A stretch of DNA of 24,050 bases from an uncultured Collinsella sp. (GTDB taxonomy: Bacteria; Actinomycetota; Coriobacteriia; Coriobacteriales; Coriobacteriaceae), in assembly GCA_947001705.1 (NCBI GenBank), contig CAMQHT010000035.1, positions 1 to 24,050 on the forward strand, in the 5' to 3' direction. Made by a program: the position numbers and the translations under genes. Below, piece by piece: positions 6,906 to 15,566 of the stretch. Under the pieces are notes generated by a model. The model made no database searches. It saw only the letters and a program-made list of their open reading frames with translations, and was not told the DNA's origin. Position 1 is the first letter of the stretch, and the number at the start of each line of letters is the position of its first letter.

Positions 6906-7007
6906 GTGCAAACACAGAGCCACCGGGCGGCTCAAACGTTTACGCGTAAGGAATCGACGGTTCGCAGGCACAGGAACCACCGGTTCGCTTCTTTTTTTGT
7001 GTCACAA

Positions 7008-7025
7008 AATGGCAACGTCAACATT
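7008..7025. promoter_or_regulatory. LacI-type operator O2, cassette 1
   Basis: AATGGCAACGTCAACATT is the inverted copy of the site at 6888-6905 with one change. It lies 62 bases before the EIICB 1 start, where a bound repressor could block initiation or early elongation. Confidence 0.65.
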
Positions 7026-7086
7026 TTGGCAACCGAAAGTCAAAAGCTACCATCGTTGCTAACCCACCGACTCTTAGGAGCATTGC

Positions 7087-8862
7087 ATGGAGCAACTCAT
7101 CGCCATCATCGAAAAGGGCCAGCCCTTTTTCAACGCGATCGCCCGCAACAAGTACCTCAAGGCGATCCGCGACGGCTTTATCTCCGTCATCCCCATCATC
7201 ATCTTCTCGTCCATCTTTTGCCTGGTAGCCTCGGTCCCCAACATCTGGGGTTTCTACTGGCCCGATGACATCAACAACGCCCTGTGGAAGTGCTACAACT
7301 ACTCCATGGGCATCCTGGCCATCGCCTGCGCCGCCACCACGGCCAAGCACTTCGCCGACGCTCAGAACCGCGATCTGCCCAAGAACAACCAGATCAACTT
7401 CATCTCGTGCATGTGCGCGGCCATCATCGGCTTCTTGCTCCTTTCGAGCGACACGATCGCCACGGACGCCGCCAGCGGTTTCAACACCACCTACCTTGGT
7501 TCCAAGGGCCTGCTGACCGCTTTCATCGCTGCGTTTGTGACTGGCATCATCTACAAGTTCTTCATTAAGCGCAACATCACCGTCAAGATGCCCGAGCAGG
7601 TTCCGCCCAACATTTCGCAGACCTTTAAGGACATCATCCCCTTCTCCGTTTGCATCACCGTCTTTTGGGTCTTTGACATCGCCTTCCGCGCTGCTTTTGG
7701 CTTCTGCTTTGCCCAGGGCGTCATCCAGGTGTTCCAGCCCCTGTTCACCGCTGCCGATGGCTACATCGGCCTCGCTGTGATCTACGGCGCCATGAGCCTG
7801 TTCTGGTTCGTGGGCGTCCACGGCCCCTCGATCGTCGAGCCCGCCATCGCCGCCGCCCTCGTTGCCAACATGACCGACAACCTGGCTGCGTTCCAGGCTG
7901 GCCAGCACGCTTCCGCTGTCCTGACCCAGGGTGCCCAGTACTTCGTCGTCTGCATGGGCGGCACCGGCGCCACGCTCGTCCTGGTCTTTATGTTCTGCTT
8001 CCTGGCCAAGTCTCAGGAGATGCGCGCCGTCGGTAAGGCCGCCATCGTCCCCGTCTGCTTTGCCGTCAACGAGCCGCTGCTGTTCGCCGCGCCCATCGTG
8101 CTCAACCCCGTCTTCTTTGTCCCGTTTGTCTTTGCCCCGATCGCCAACATCTGGATCCTCAAGATCTTTATCGACTTCTTGGGCATGAACGGCTTTATGT
8201 ACACCCTGCCCTGGACCGTCCCCGGCCCCATCGGCACCATCATGGGCCTGGGCTTCCAGCCGCTCGCCTTTGTGATGCTCGCCCTTATCCTGGTCGTCGA
8301 CTTCGCTCTGTACTATCCGTTCTTCCGCGCCTATGACGCCCAGAAGTGCGCCGAGGAGGCCGAGATCTCCCAGGAGGAGCTCGCCGCCAAGAACGCCGAG
8401 AAGGCCGCCAAGCTCAACGATGCCTTCCAGGGCAAGGCCGACGCCAAGAGCGTTGCCGCCGGCGCTGCTGCCGAGGCCGTGAAGGCCGACGCCCCCGCCG
8501 CTTCCGCAGCACCCGCCACCGAGGCTACGGCCACTAGCGACCTCAACGGCAAGCGCGTGCTCGTGCTCTGCCAGGGTGGCGGCACCTCGGGCCTGCTCGC
8601 CAACGCGCTGGCCAAGGCCGCCAAGGAGCGCGGCATCAATCTTGAGACCGCTGCCGAGGCCTATGGCAACCACGTGGACATGCTCCCCGACTTTGACCTG
8701 GTCGTCCTGGCCCCGCAGGCCGCAAGCTACCTGACCGACCTGCAGAAGGACTGCGAGCGCGTGGGCAACAAGTGCGTAGCCTGCCGCGGCAAGCAGTACA
8801 TCGAGCTCTCCCAGAACGGTGACAAGTCTCTCGCCTTCGTGAGTGAGCAGCTTTCGAAGTAA
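7087..8862 (+). CDS. lacE: PTS lactose-family EIICB permease, cassette 1
   Basis: This 591-residue fused EIIC-EIIB of the lactose/cellobiose PTS family imports and phosphorylates a beta-galactoside, probably lactose, at the membrane. The EIIC domain (about 1-420) has many hydrophobic segments and the family motifs GVHGPSIVEP (about 242-251) and NEPLLFAAP. An Ala/Glu/Lys-rich linker (about 420-485) joins it to EIIB, whose phosphocysteine is Cys495 in VLVLCQGGGTSGLLANAL, a near match to firmicute LacE. No IIA domain is present, so it needs LacF in trans. AGGAG lies 6 bases before the ATG. The cassette-1 6-phospho-beta-galactosidase follows after 66 bases with a hairpin between. It is the most divergent of the three EIICB proteins here, so its sugar may differ. 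The lacE name is by analogy. Confidence 0.92.
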   Translation: MEQLIAIIEKGQPFFNAIARNKYLKAIRDGFISVIPIIIFSSIFCLVASVPNIWGFYWPDDINNALWKCYNYSMGILAIACAATTAKHFADAQNRDLPKNNQINFISCMCAAIIGFLLLSSDTIATDAASGFNTTYLGSKGLLTAFIAAFVTGIIYKFFIKRNITVKMPEQVPPNISQTFKDIIPFSVCITVFWVFDIAFRAAFGFCFAQGVIQVFQPLFTAADGYIGLAVIYGAMSLFWFVGVHGPSIVEPAIAAALVANMTDNLAAFQAGQHASAVLTQGAQYFVVCMGGTGATLVLVFMFCFLAKSQEMRAVGKAAIVPVCFAVNEPLLFAAPIVLNPVFFVPFVFAPIANIWILKIFIDFLGMNGFMYTLPWTVPGPIGTIMGLGFQPLAFVMLALILVVDFALYYPFFRAYDAQKCAEEAEISQEELAAKNAEKAAKLNDAFQGKADAKSVAAGAAAEAVKADAPAASAAPATEATATSDLNGKRVLVLCQGGGTSGLLANALAKAAKERGINLETAAEAYGNHVDMLPDFDLVVLAPQAASYLTDLQKDCERVGNKCVACRGKQYIELSQNGDKSLAFVSEQLSK

Positions 8863-8871
8863 GTAACGCTC

Positions 8872-8905
8872 AGGGCCAGCCGACCATCCACAGCCGGCTG
8901 GCCCT
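8872..8905 (+). terminator. Intercistronic hairpin between EIICB 1 and GH1 1
   Basis: AGGGCCAGCCG (8872-8882) pairs perfectly with 8895-8905 around a 12-base loop. It is followed by TCGATTT, a poor T-tract. It may be a leaky terminator or an mRNA-stabilising hairpin that sets the ratio of permease to hydrolase. A similar hairpin lies between the same two genes of cassette 3. Confidence 0.6.
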
Positions 8906-8928
8906 TCGATTTAGACGATTGGATCATC

Positions 8929-10368
8929 ATGTCCGTTAACCCTGCTAGCGTCACCAACCCGCCCGCACAGTTTCCCGAGGACTTTGTCTTTGGCGGCGCC
9001 ACCGCTGCCTACCAGGTAGAGGGCGAGACCCGCACTCACGGTAAGGGCAAGGTTGCCTGGGACGACTTCCTGGAGGCCCAGGGGCGCTTTTCCCCCGATC
9101 CCGCTTCGGACTTCTACAACCAGTACCCCGTCGACTTGGAGCTGTGCGAGGAGTTTGGCATCAACGGCATTCGCCTCTCCATCGCCTGGAGCCGTATCTT
9201 TCCCAACGGTACCGGCGAGATTAACCCCGAGGGCGTTCAGTTCTACCATGACCTCTTCGCCGAGTGCCATAAGCACCACGTTGAGCCGTTCGTCACGCTG
9301 CATCACTTCGACACGCCGCTGCCCCTCTTTGAGAAGGGCGATTTCCTCAACCGCGAGACCATCGACGCCTTTGTGGACTTTGCCACCTTCTGCTTTAAGG
9401 AGTACGCCGACCAGGTGACCTACTGGTTCACCTTTAACGAGATTTGGGCCGATGCCTCCAACACCTACATCGAGGGCACCTTCCCCGGTGGCGTCAAGGC
9501 GCATCTGGCCGAGGCCTTCCAGTGCGAGCACAACATGATGCTCGCCCACGCCAAGGCAGTGCTGGCCTTCCACAACGGCGGTTTTAAGGGCAAGGTCGGC
9601 GTCATTCAGTCGTTGGAGTTTAAGTATCCGCTCAACGAGAACGACCCCGCCGATATCAAGGCCGCCAACAACGAGCACGTGCTGCAAAACCAGTTCTTGC
9701 TCGACGCCACCTTCCGCGGCGACTACGCGCCCGACACCCTCGAGTGCGCCAACCGCCTGGCCGCCGTCTCGGGTGGCACCATCCAGATCCTAGACGAGGA
9801 TCTGGAAATCATGCGCGAGGCCGCGCTCTACAACGACTACCTGGGCGTTAACAACTACCAGTGCCGTTTTTTGAAGGCTTACGACGGCGAGAACGACCTG
9901 CACCACAACGGTACGGGCGAGAAGGGCACCGGCCGTTGGCGCGTCAAGGGCATTGGCGAGCATGTGAACAAGCCTGGCATCCCCACCACCGACTGGGACT
10001 GGATCATCTATCCCGAGGGCCTGTTCGATCTGCTCGTCTACATTAAGCAGCGCTACCCCAACTACAAGCAGATCTTCATCACCGAGAACGGCATGGGCTA
10101 CAAGGACCCCTACAAAGACGGCTTTGTGGACGACCAGCCGCGCATCGACTACATCGAGCAGCACCTGCGCTGGTTGCTCAAGGCCATGGAGGTGGGCGTC
10201 AACGTGGGCGGCTACTTCCTGTGGAGCCTGCAGGATCAGTTCTCCTGGACCAATGGCTACAACAAGCGTTACGGCTTCTTCTACGTTGACTTTGAAACCC
10301 AGAAGCGCACGCCCAAGGCAAGCGCCTACTGGTACAAGCACGTGGCGCAGACCCGTCGTCTGGACTAG
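8929..10368 (+). CDS. lacG: 6-phospho-beta-galactosidase (GH1), cassette 1
   Basis: This 479-residue cytoplasmic glycoside hydrolase family 1 enzyme cleaves phosphorylated galactosides such as lactose-6-phosphate to galactose-6-phosphate and glucose. The acid/base is Glu171 (TFNEI) and the nucleophile Glu386 (ITENG). The phosphate-binding trio known in lactococcal LacG aligns with Ser439, Lys446 and Tyr448 in FSWTNGYNKRYG. Trp440, the residue that marks 6-phospho-galactosidases against 6-phospho-glucosidases, is present. Similarity to LacG is strong throughout (ECHKHHVEPFVTLHHFDTP). A roughly 10-residue N-terminal extension precedes the usual start. The ribosome site (GGATCATC) is weak, so coupling to EIICB 1 is possible. 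It is followed by a strong terminator and two TGTAACA palindromes. Confidence 0.93.
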   Translation: MSVNPASVTNPPAQFPEDFVFGGATAAYQVEGETRTHGKGKVAWDDFLEAQGRFSPDPASDFYNQYPVDLELCEEFGINGIRLSIAWSRIFPNGTGEINPEGVQFYHDLFAECHKHHVEPFVTLHHFDTPLPLFEKGDFLNRETIDAFVDFATFCFKEYADQVTYWFTFNEIWADASNTYIEGTFPGGVKAHLAEAFQCEHNMMLAHAKAVLAFHNGGFKGKVGVIQSLEFKYPLNENDPADIKAANNEHVLQNQFLLDATFRGDYAPDTLECANRLAAVSGGTIQILDEDLEIMREAALYNDYLGVNNYQCRFLKAYDGENDLHHNGTGEKGTGRWRVKGIGEHVNKPGIPTTDWDWIIYPEGLFDLLVYIKQRYPNYKQIFITENGMGYKDPYKDGFVDDQPRIDYIEQHLRWLLKAMEVGVNVGGYFLWSLQDQFSWTNGYNKRYGFFYVDFETQKRTPKASAYWYKHVAQTRRLD

Positions 10369-10414
10369 TGGCTGGCGGGGTTGCCCGCTCACACAACCTG
10401 TCCCCATTTCTCAG

Positions 10415-10463
10415 CCGGGGGCGGCACGTCACACGGCGCGCCGCCCCCGGTCTTTTTGTTTTT
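10415..10463 (+). terminator. Rho-independent terminator of cassette 1
   Basis: CCGGGGGCGGC (10415-10425) pairs perfectly with 10440-10450, followed by TCTTTTTGTTTTT. It ends the EIICB 1/GH1 1 transcript. Confidence 0.93.
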
Positions 10464-10479
10464 GGGCTGGTCGGGAGCC

Positions 10480-10544
10480 GTTTGTCTCGATCTGTAACAT
10501 CTAGCCGAGTTTTTTGGTCCTAGCTGTTACAGATTGAGACGAAC
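10480..10544. repeat. TGTAACA palindromic repeat, copy 1
   Basis: The arms GTCTCGATCTGTAACATCTAG (10484-10504, shown as 21 with its last base) and 10520-10540 pair in 19 of 21 positions and extend outward by GTTT/GAAC. The core between them contains GCCGAGTTTTTTGG. It lies in the convergent gap between GH1 1 and LacI 2. Four further copies occur in this window, each downstream of a cassette. Confidence 0.8.
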
Positions 10545-10570
10545 AGGATTACTCTTTCCGAAGAATCTAA

Positions 10571-10625
10571 ATCTGTAACACGTAGCCCGCTTTTGACCGT
10601 CTACCTGTTACAAATCGAGACAAAC
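10571..10625. repeat. TGTAACA palindromic repeat, copy 2
   Basis: ATCTGTAACACGTAG (10571-10585) pairs with CTACCTGTTACAAAT (10601-10615). The right arm continues as CGAGACAAACG, but the matching outer left arm is lost. The core CCCGCTTTTGACCG resembles the other copies. It lies 26 bases from copy 1 and 11 bases from the end of the LacI 2 gene. Confidence 0.75.
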
Positions 10626-10635
10626 GGAGTAGGAC

Positions 10636-11664
10636 CTAACCCCGTATGTCCCTAACAGTCGAGCGTTCGACCAGCGTACTCGGCACATGAATCGCCTCGA
10701 TAGACGAGCTCTCTCCAATCGCCGCCTCAAACGCAAGCTTACCGACACCGCGCAAATCAAATCGCAGCGTCGTCAGCCGATTGTGAGGAACAAGTCCCTC
10801 GAGTGCGTCGTCGATACCAACCACGCTCACGTCGTCGGGCACGGACAGGCCCGCGTTCTCGAGCGCGGCGATAACGCCCAGCGCCATCTGGTCATTTGCC
10901 GCAAGCACGGCAGTCGGCGCCTGCGACCCGCCGGCAAGCACCTCGGCCGCAATCCGCTCGCCCATGGCGTACCCACTGTCCGCACTCCAATCGCCACGCA
11001 GCATCGGAGCGGCATCGACATGAGCACGACCCAGCGTATCGCGCCAACCGGCCTCACGAAAACGCGAGGAAATCGAGTTTTCCGGACCCGCCACAAACCG
11101 CATATTCGAGTGACCATGTTCCAGCAGATAATTGGTCAACAGCTCGCACGAACCATACTGGTCGGAGTCGATCGTCGTGCAGCGCGGATGCGCATACATG
11201 GACAGGATGACCGTTCGCACTCCCGGCTGGGGAACAAACTCCTCAAAATCGGGAGCCATGCGGTTCATGTTGAGAATCATGCCGTCGACGGGTCGCTCGA
11301 CCATGCGGCGCGAGGCATCGGCAAGTGTATAGGGCTTGTCGCCGCCCATCTCGATCATAGTGACGGCAAAATCGTGCTCGCGCGCCGCTTGCATGATACC
11401 CTCGAGCGTCGCCAGGTTACCGACACGTGTGATGTTGTACATGCACAGGCCAATAGAACGATACGACCCGCCGCGCAACGCCGCTCCAGCAAAATTGGGA
11501 CGAAAGCCCAGCTCTTCCATGGCGGCCAGCACACGCTTGCGCGTCTTTTCCGTCACGTTAGGCATACCGTTGACCACGCGAGACACAGTCTGGCGGCTCA
11601 CGCCAGCGAGCGCCGCAACCTCTGCCGCGCTCGCCGAATGACCATTCCTTGTTTGCTGAGCCAT
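10636..11664 (-). CDS. LacI-family transcriptional regulator, cassette 2
   Basis: This 342-residue LacI/GalR repressor has its helix-turn-helix at residues about 12-31 (AAEVAALAGVSRQTVSRVVN), with Arg24 and Gln25 at the base-reading positions. A hinge (LGFRPNFAGAAL) and a sugar-sensor domain follow. The ATG at 11664 is chosen because it gives a family-length N-terminus. An ATG at 11721 lacks a ribosome site and lies next to an operator-like palindrome, and a GTG at 11673 with AGCAGG upstream is an alternative. It is divergent from the GH1 2/EIICB 2 pair at 12009-15393. Three sites of the form NTGNTNACGTGCTCAT lie in the divergent region and probably bind this protein, one placed to give autoregulation. 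The ligand is unknown. Confidence 0.88.
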   Translation of the reverse strand: MAQQTRNGHSASAAEVAALAGVSRQTVSRVVNGMPNVTEKTRKRVLAAMEELGFRPNFAGAALRGGSYRSIGLCMYNITRVGNLATLEGIMQAAREHDFAVTMIEMGGDKPYTLADASRRMVERPVDGMILNMNRMAPDFEEFVPQPGVRTVILSMYAHPRCTTIDSDQYGSCELLTNYLLEHGHSNMRFVAGPENSISSRFREAGWRDTLGRAHVDAAPMLRGDWSADSGYAMGERIAAEVLAGGSQAPTAVLAANDQMALGVIAALENAGLSVPDDVSVVGIDDALEGLVPHNRLTTLRFDLRGVGKLAFEAAIGESSSIEAIHVPSTLVERSTVRDIRG

Positions 11665-11724
11665 GCCTTCCACGCTAACCTGCTTCCCAACTATTCCCCG
11701 CGCCCATGGCGCATCGTACATACA

Positions 11725-11740
11725 TTGATAACGTGCTCAT
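11725..11740. promoter_or_regulatory. LacI-type operator, cassette 2, regulator-proximal
   Basis: TTGATAACGTGCTCAT matches the paired sites at 11857 and 11879 in 14 and 13 of 16 positions. It lies 60 bases upstream of the LacI 2 start, suited to autoregulation or to looping with the distal pair. Confidence 0.6.
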
Positions 11741-11856
11741 GATACCCGAGCCATATACCACAACATGAAAACTTCTGTCAATCAAAACCGCTTACCGAAC
11801 AAATACAACCGTTCGCGGCTGTTTGAAGTTGTTTTGTTTCTATACATCCCAGCCGG

Positions 11857-11894
11857 ATGTTAACGTGCTCATTGTCAAATGTTCACGTGCTCAT
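11857..11894. promoter_or_regulatory. Tandem LacI-type operators, cassette 2
   Basis: ATGTTAACGTGCTCAT (11857-11872) and ATGTTCACGTGCTCAT (11879-11894) differ at one base and are exactly 22 bases apart, two helical turns. Both approximate the ideal palindrome ATGAGCACGTGCTCAT. They precede the GH1 2 gene by about 115 bases. Confidence 0.7.
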
Positions 11895-12008
11895 TTTGGT
11901 TCTAATCATTTTAAGATAGTGTTTATCGGGCTTTTTCACCGCTGAACGCTAACCAGGGAGCCTCCTGAGCGCAAACGCACAATATCGAACAGCGAGACGA
12001 GAGGGTGT

Positions 12009-13457
12009 ATGCATATGTCTTTGCTAAACCGCGTACAGCAGCTGCCGAAGGGCTTTGTTTGGGGCGCCGCAACCGCCGCGTACCAAACGGAAGGTTCCAC
12101 GAAGGTGGCAGGCAAGGGTAAGACCATGTGGGACGATTACCTTGTCGCCCAGGGTCGCTTTTTGCCCGACCCGGCCAGTGATTTCTACAACCGCTACGAG
12201 GAGGATATCCGCCTTTCTGCCGAGCATGGACTCAACGCCATCCGTGTGTCCATCGCCTGGACCCGCATCTTCCCCAACGGCGACGATGCCGAGCCCCTCG
12301 CCGAGGGCGTTAAGCACTACCACGAGCTGTTCGCCTGCTGCAAAAAGTATGGCGTCGAGCCCTATGTGTCCCTGCATCACTTTGACTCCCCCGCCGCCCT
12401 GTTCAACCAGGGCGACTGGCTCAACCGCAAGACCGTCGACGCCTATGTGCGCTATGCCGAGTTCTGCTTCCGCGAGTTCCGCGAGGTCAAGAATTGGTTC
12501 ACCATCAACGAGCTCATCAGCCTCTCGCACTCCCAATACATCCAAGGCAACTTCCCGCCCAACCATCACTTTGATGTGACGAGCGGCATCCAGAGCCAGC
12601 ACAACGAGCTCGTTGCCCACGCCCGCGCCGTCAACCTGTATAAGGATCTTGACGAGACCGAGCACCTGGGCGGACGCATTGGCATGGTCAACGTCCTGAC
12701 GCCGGCATATCCTGCCACAGACTCGCCCGCCGACCAGCACGCCGCCGACCTGTACAACGCCTTCTACACCGACTTCATCATGGACGGCGCCTTCCTGGGT
12801 CACTACTCCGCGCGCACCCTCTCACTCATCAACGAGATTCTGCGTGCCAACAACGCCACGCTTACGGTTGAGGACAGCGACATGGAGGAGCTCGCCAAGG
12901 CGGCGCCCCGCAACGATATGTTCGGCCTCAACTACTATCAGTCGGCGTTTATCGCCGCCTACGATGGCGAGTCCACCAACAGCTTTAACGGCACCGGAGA
13001 CAAGGGCACCTCGTGCTTTAAGTTTAAGGGCGTCGGGCAGCAGGTCGATATGCCGGGTATCCCCACCACCGACTGGGATTGGCTCATCTACCCGCAAGGC
13101 CTCTACGACACGCTCAAGCACATCAGCGCCACCTATCCCAACCTCCCCGTCATCTATATCACCGAAAACGGCCTGGGCCACAAGGACCCCGAGCCCGACG
13201 CAAACGGCATCGTCGCCGATCCCGAGCGCATCGACTTTGTCGACCAGCACATGGAGAAGGTGCTCCAGGCGCGTACCGAGGGCGTCGACGTCCAGGGCTA
13301 CTTTATCTGGAGCCTGCAGGACCAGTTCTCGTGGGCCAATGGCTATAACAAGCGCTACGGCCTGTTCTACATCGACTTCGACACGCAAAAACGCTACATC
13401 AAGCAGTCGGCACTCTGGTACAAGGAGCTCGCCGACACTATGGCGGACGCGCAGTAG
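12009..13457 (+). CDS. lacG: 6-phospho-beta-galactosidase (GH1), cassette 2
   Basis: This 482-residue GH1 enzyme of the LacG type is predicted to hydrolyse phospho-galactosides in the cytoplasm. The acid/base is Glu168 (TINEL, slightly different from the usual TFNEI) and the nucleophile Glu386 (ITENG). The phosphate-binding residues align with Ser441, Lys448 and Tyr450, and Trp442 supports galactoside preference. It is the most divergent of the three hydrolases, with insertions around residues 91-97 and 212-222, so its aglycone may differ. The ATG at 12009 has GAGAGGG only 3 bases away. The ATG two codons later (12015) is better spaced and may be the true start. It is unusual here in preceding its permease rather than following it. 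The lacG name is by similarity. Confidence 0.91.
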   Translation: MHMSLLNRVQQLPKGFVWGAATAAYQTEGSTKVAGKGKTMWDDYLVAQGRFLPDPASDFYNRYEEDIRLSAEHGLNAIRVSIAWTRIFPNGDDAEPLAEGVKHYHELFACCKKYGVEPYVSLHHFDSPAALFNQGDWLNRKTVDAYVRYAEFCFREFREVKNWFTINELISLSHSQYIQGNFPPNHHFDVTSGIQSQHNELVAHARAVNLYKDLDETEHLGGRIGMVNVLTPAYPATDSPADQHAADLYNAFYTDFIMDGAFLGHYSARTLSLINEILRANNATLTVEDSDMEELAKAAPRNDMFGLNYYQSAFIAAYDGESTNSFNGTGDKGTSCFKFKGVGQQVDMPGIPTTDWDWLIYPQGLYDTLKHISATYPNLPVIYITENGLGHKDPEPDANGIVADPERIDFVDQHMEKVLQARTEGVDVQGYFIWSLQDQFSWANGYNKRYGLFYIDFDTQKRYIKQSALWYKELADTMADAQ

Positions 13458-13478
13458 CGCATCGCCTCGCTTTCCCCC

Positions 13479-13522
13479 GAGGGGGAGCGGCCCCATGCGA
13501 TACAAACCCAGCCGCTCCCCTC
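13479..13522 (+). terminator. Intercistronic hairpin between GH1 2 and EIICB 2
   Basis: GAGGGG(G)AGCGG (13479-13490) pairs with CCGCTCCCCTC (13512-13522) with one bulged G. A pyrimidine run without T-tract (TCTCCCCCTGG) follows, so full termination is unlikely. It lies in a 175-base gap within cassette 2. Confidence 0.45.
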
Positions 13523-13632
13523 TCTCCCCCTGGGACCGACCCCGCCTGCACCCGGGCTTTTAGCAAGCGGGAGACCATATAGGTTTTCAATGTCCATGCC
13601 ATTAAGATTTCATGCAAAGAGGAGCGTGAACT

Positions 13633-15393
13633 ATGGAATCGATCGTTAAGTTCTTGGAGAAAGGTCAGCCGTACTTCGACAAGGTCTCTAAGAACATCTA
13701 CCTTCAGGCCATTAAAGACGGCTTTTTGGCAGCAATGCCCATCATCCTGTCTTCTTCTGTCTTCCTGCTTATTTCGACCCTGCCGGGCGTTGTCGCCACG
13801 GTCGGCGGCTTTACGCTGCCCGACTGGTGGAACGTCGACGTCGTGAACTTCTGCAACAAGGTTTACAACTTCACGATGGGCGTCGTGGGCATCATGGTCG
13901 CCGGCACCACCGCAAGCGCGCTGACCGGCTCCAAGAACCGCCGCATGCCTGCCGGCAAGGCCATCAACGCCACGAGCACCATGGTCGCCGCCATGTGCGC
14001 TATGCTCATCTTGGCCGTTACCCAGACGAGTGCCAAGATCGACGGCGCCGATGTCTCGGTGTTCTTTACCGACAACATGGGCACCAAGGGCCTGCTGAGC
14101 TCCTTTGTCGCCGCATTTGCCACGGTCAACATCTATGCCTTCTGCATTAAGCGAGACATCACCATCAAGCTGCCCAAAGAAGTCCCCGGCGCCATCGCCC
14201 AGAACTTCCGCGACATCTTCGCCTTCAGCTTCTCCATCCTGTTTGTCGCCGTCATCGACGTTATCTGCCGCACCTGCTTGGCCGTCCCGTTTGCCAACGT
14301 CATCTCCACGCTGGTGAGCCCGCTGTTCGCCGCTGCCGATTCCTACGCCGGCCTCGCCCTCATCTGGTTCATGATCCCGCTGTTCTGGTTCATGGGCATC
14401 CACGGCCCCTCGGTCGTTAAGCCTGCCCTCAACGCCGCGCTGTTTGGCAACATCACCACCAACCTCGCCACGCTGCAGGCCGGCGGTCACCCCGCCCTCG
14501 CCCTGACCGAGAACTTCGGTAACTACATCGGCGAACTCGGCGGCACCGGCGCCACGTTCATTGTCCCGATCATCTTCCTGCTCTTTATGCGCTCCAAGCA
14601 GCTCAAGGCCGTCGGCAAAGCCTCTGTCGTACCCGTGATGTTCGCCGTCAACGAGCCGCTGCTGTTCGCCGCGCCCATCATCCTCAACCCGTACTTCCTG
14701 ATCCCGTTCCTGTTTGCCCCCGTGGCCAACGTCCTCATTGGTAAGTTCTTCATCGACTTTTTGGGCATGAACGGCTTTATCTATGCCATGCCGTGGGCAC
14801 TCCCCGGACCGATCGGCACCTTCATCGACACCAACTTCCAGCCGATCTCTCTGGTCCTGGTTGTCGTCCTGCTGGTCGTTGACTTCTTGATCTACTACCC
14901 GTTCTGCAAGGCCTACGACAACGTCCTGTGCAAGCAGGAGGCCGAGACCCTGGCCGAAGAAGAGGCCGAGGAGACCAAGACCGTCAAGACCGCTGACGCC
15001 CCCGCCGTTGAGGCTCCTGTTGTCGAGACCGCTTCTGCCACTGAGGCCTCCGCAGCTCCGTCCGCCCTTAAGGGCAAGGATCTGAGGGTTCTGGTTCTGT
15101 GCGCTGGCGCCGGCACCTCTGCACTGCTCGCCAACGCGCTTAAGGAAGGCGCCGACGAGCTGGGCATCGACATTACCGCCAACGCCGGTGCCTACGGCAG
15201 TCACTACGCCATCATGGACCAGTACAACGTCATCGTCCTGGCTCCGCAGGTTCGCACCTATTACAACGAGATGAAGGCCGACACCGACCGCTTGGGCATC
15301 ACGCTGCTGTCGCCCAAGGGCAAACAGTACATCGACCTCACTAAGGATCCCAAGGGTGCCGTCGCCTGGATCGAGGAAAACCTCGAGGCATAA
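13633..15393 (+). CDS. PTS lactose-family EIICB permease, cassette 2
   Basis: This 586-residue fused EIIC-EIIB permease of the lactose/cellobiose PTS family is integral to the membrane. EIIC occupies about residues 1-430 and contains GIHGPSVVKP and NEPLLFAAP. A Glu/Ala/Thr/Val-rich linker (about 432-482) leads to EIIB, with phosphocysteine Cys490 in VLVLCAGAGTSALLANAL. It lacks a IIA domain and probably uses LacF. GAGGAG lies 8 bases before the ATG. It is closer to EIICB 3 than to EIICB 1 (shared PAGKA/PAGKV region, IKLPKEVPGAIAQNFRDI, EIIB GAYG), which suggests that copies 2 and 3 separated later. The sugar is likely a beta-galactoside, given the partner hydrolase, but could be another beta-linked disaccharide. 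A terminator follows. Confidence 0.92.
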   Translation: MESIVKFLEKGQPYFDKVSKNIYLQAIKDGFLAAMPIILSSSVFLLISTLPGVVATVGGFTLPDWWNVDVVNFCNKVYNFTMGVVGIMVAGTTASALTGSKNRRMPAGKAINATSTMVAAMCAMLILAVTQTSAKIDGADVSVFFTDNMGTKGLLSSFVAAFATVNIYAFCIKRDITIKLPKEVPGAIAQNFRDIFAFSFSILFVAVIDVICRTCLAVPFANVISTLVSPLFAAADSYAGLALIWFMIPLFWFMGIHGPSVVKPALNAALFGNITTNLATLQAGGHPALALTENFGNYIGELGGTGATFIVPIIFLLFMRSKQLKAVGKASVVPVMFAVNEPLLFAAPIILNPYFLIPFLFAPVANVLIGKFFIDFLGMNGFIYAMPWALPGPIGTFIDTNFQPISLVLVVVLLVVDFLIYYPFCKAYDNVLCKQEAETLAEEEAEETKTVKTADAPAVEAPVVETASATEASAAPSALKGKDLRVLVLCAGAGTSALLANALKEGADELGIDITANAGAYGSHYAIMDQYNVIVLAPQVRTYYNEMKADTDRLGITLLSPKGKQYIDLTKDPKGAVAWIEENLEA

Positions 15394-15426
15394 GACGCTG
15401 ACACCACCTGCCGCTCGCAGACAATA

Positions 15427-15470
15427 AATGGCCCGTGCATCGATGTGTGATGCGCGGGCCATTTTGTTTA
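15427..15470 (+). terminator. Rho-independent terminator of cassette 2
   Basis: AATGGCCCGTGCATC (15427-15441) pairs with GATGCGCGGGCCATT (15449-15463) with one G-T pair, followed by TTGTTTAG. Confidence 0.88.
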
Positions 15471-15488
15471 GACCGCACCCGTCCTCCT

Positions 15489-15553
15489 GTTCATCTCAAT
15501 CTGTAACATCTAGCCGAGTTTTCGGGTCCCACCTGTTACAGACTTAGACGAGC
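15489..15553. repeat. TGTAACA palindromic repeat, copy 3
   Basis: The left arm CTCAATCTGTAACATCTAG (15495-15513) pairs imperfectly with the right arm CCTGTTACAGACTTAGACG (about 15532-15550). The core CCGAGTTTTCGGG is close to copy 1. This is a single copy between EIICB 2 and the convergent LacI 3 gene. Confidence 0.78.
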
Positions 15554-15566
15554 AGGCCGAGCACGT

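Larger units (their letters stand above)
6730..7086. other. Divergent regulatory region of cassette 1
   Basis: This 357-base region separates the LacI gene from EIICB 1. It contains two operator-like palindromes (6888-6905, 7008-7025), a weaker AAACGTTT palindrome (6934-6941) and an ACCGTTCACCG block (6842-6852) like that upstream of lacA. No gene is supported here. I could not assign -35/-10 boxes with confidence. Confidence 0.6.
11665..12008. other. Divergent regulatory region of cassette 2
   Basis: This 344-base region contains three operator-like palindromes (11725-11740, 11857-11872, 11879-11894), a CGAACAAATACAACCGTTCG block (11796-11815) like that near lacA, and CAATATCGAAC at 11980-11990. 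I see no additional gene and no unambiguous -35/-10 pair. Confidence 0.65.

Noticed and set aside
7018..8673. Minus-strand open frame opposite EIICB 1 (551 residues)
   Set aside because: It is an antisense shadow with Gly/Asp/Val repetition caused by codon bias of a real PTS gene. The same holds for 13438-15462 and 17206-19662.
10480..10625. CRISPR array
   Set aside because: The repeats are palindromic, unequal in spacing and only one or two per site, with no spacer regularity and no cas genes.
11721..11721. Upstream ATG as LacI 2 start
   Set aside because: It has no ribosome site and lies beside an operator-like palindrome. The extra 19 residues do not belong to the LacI N-terminus.
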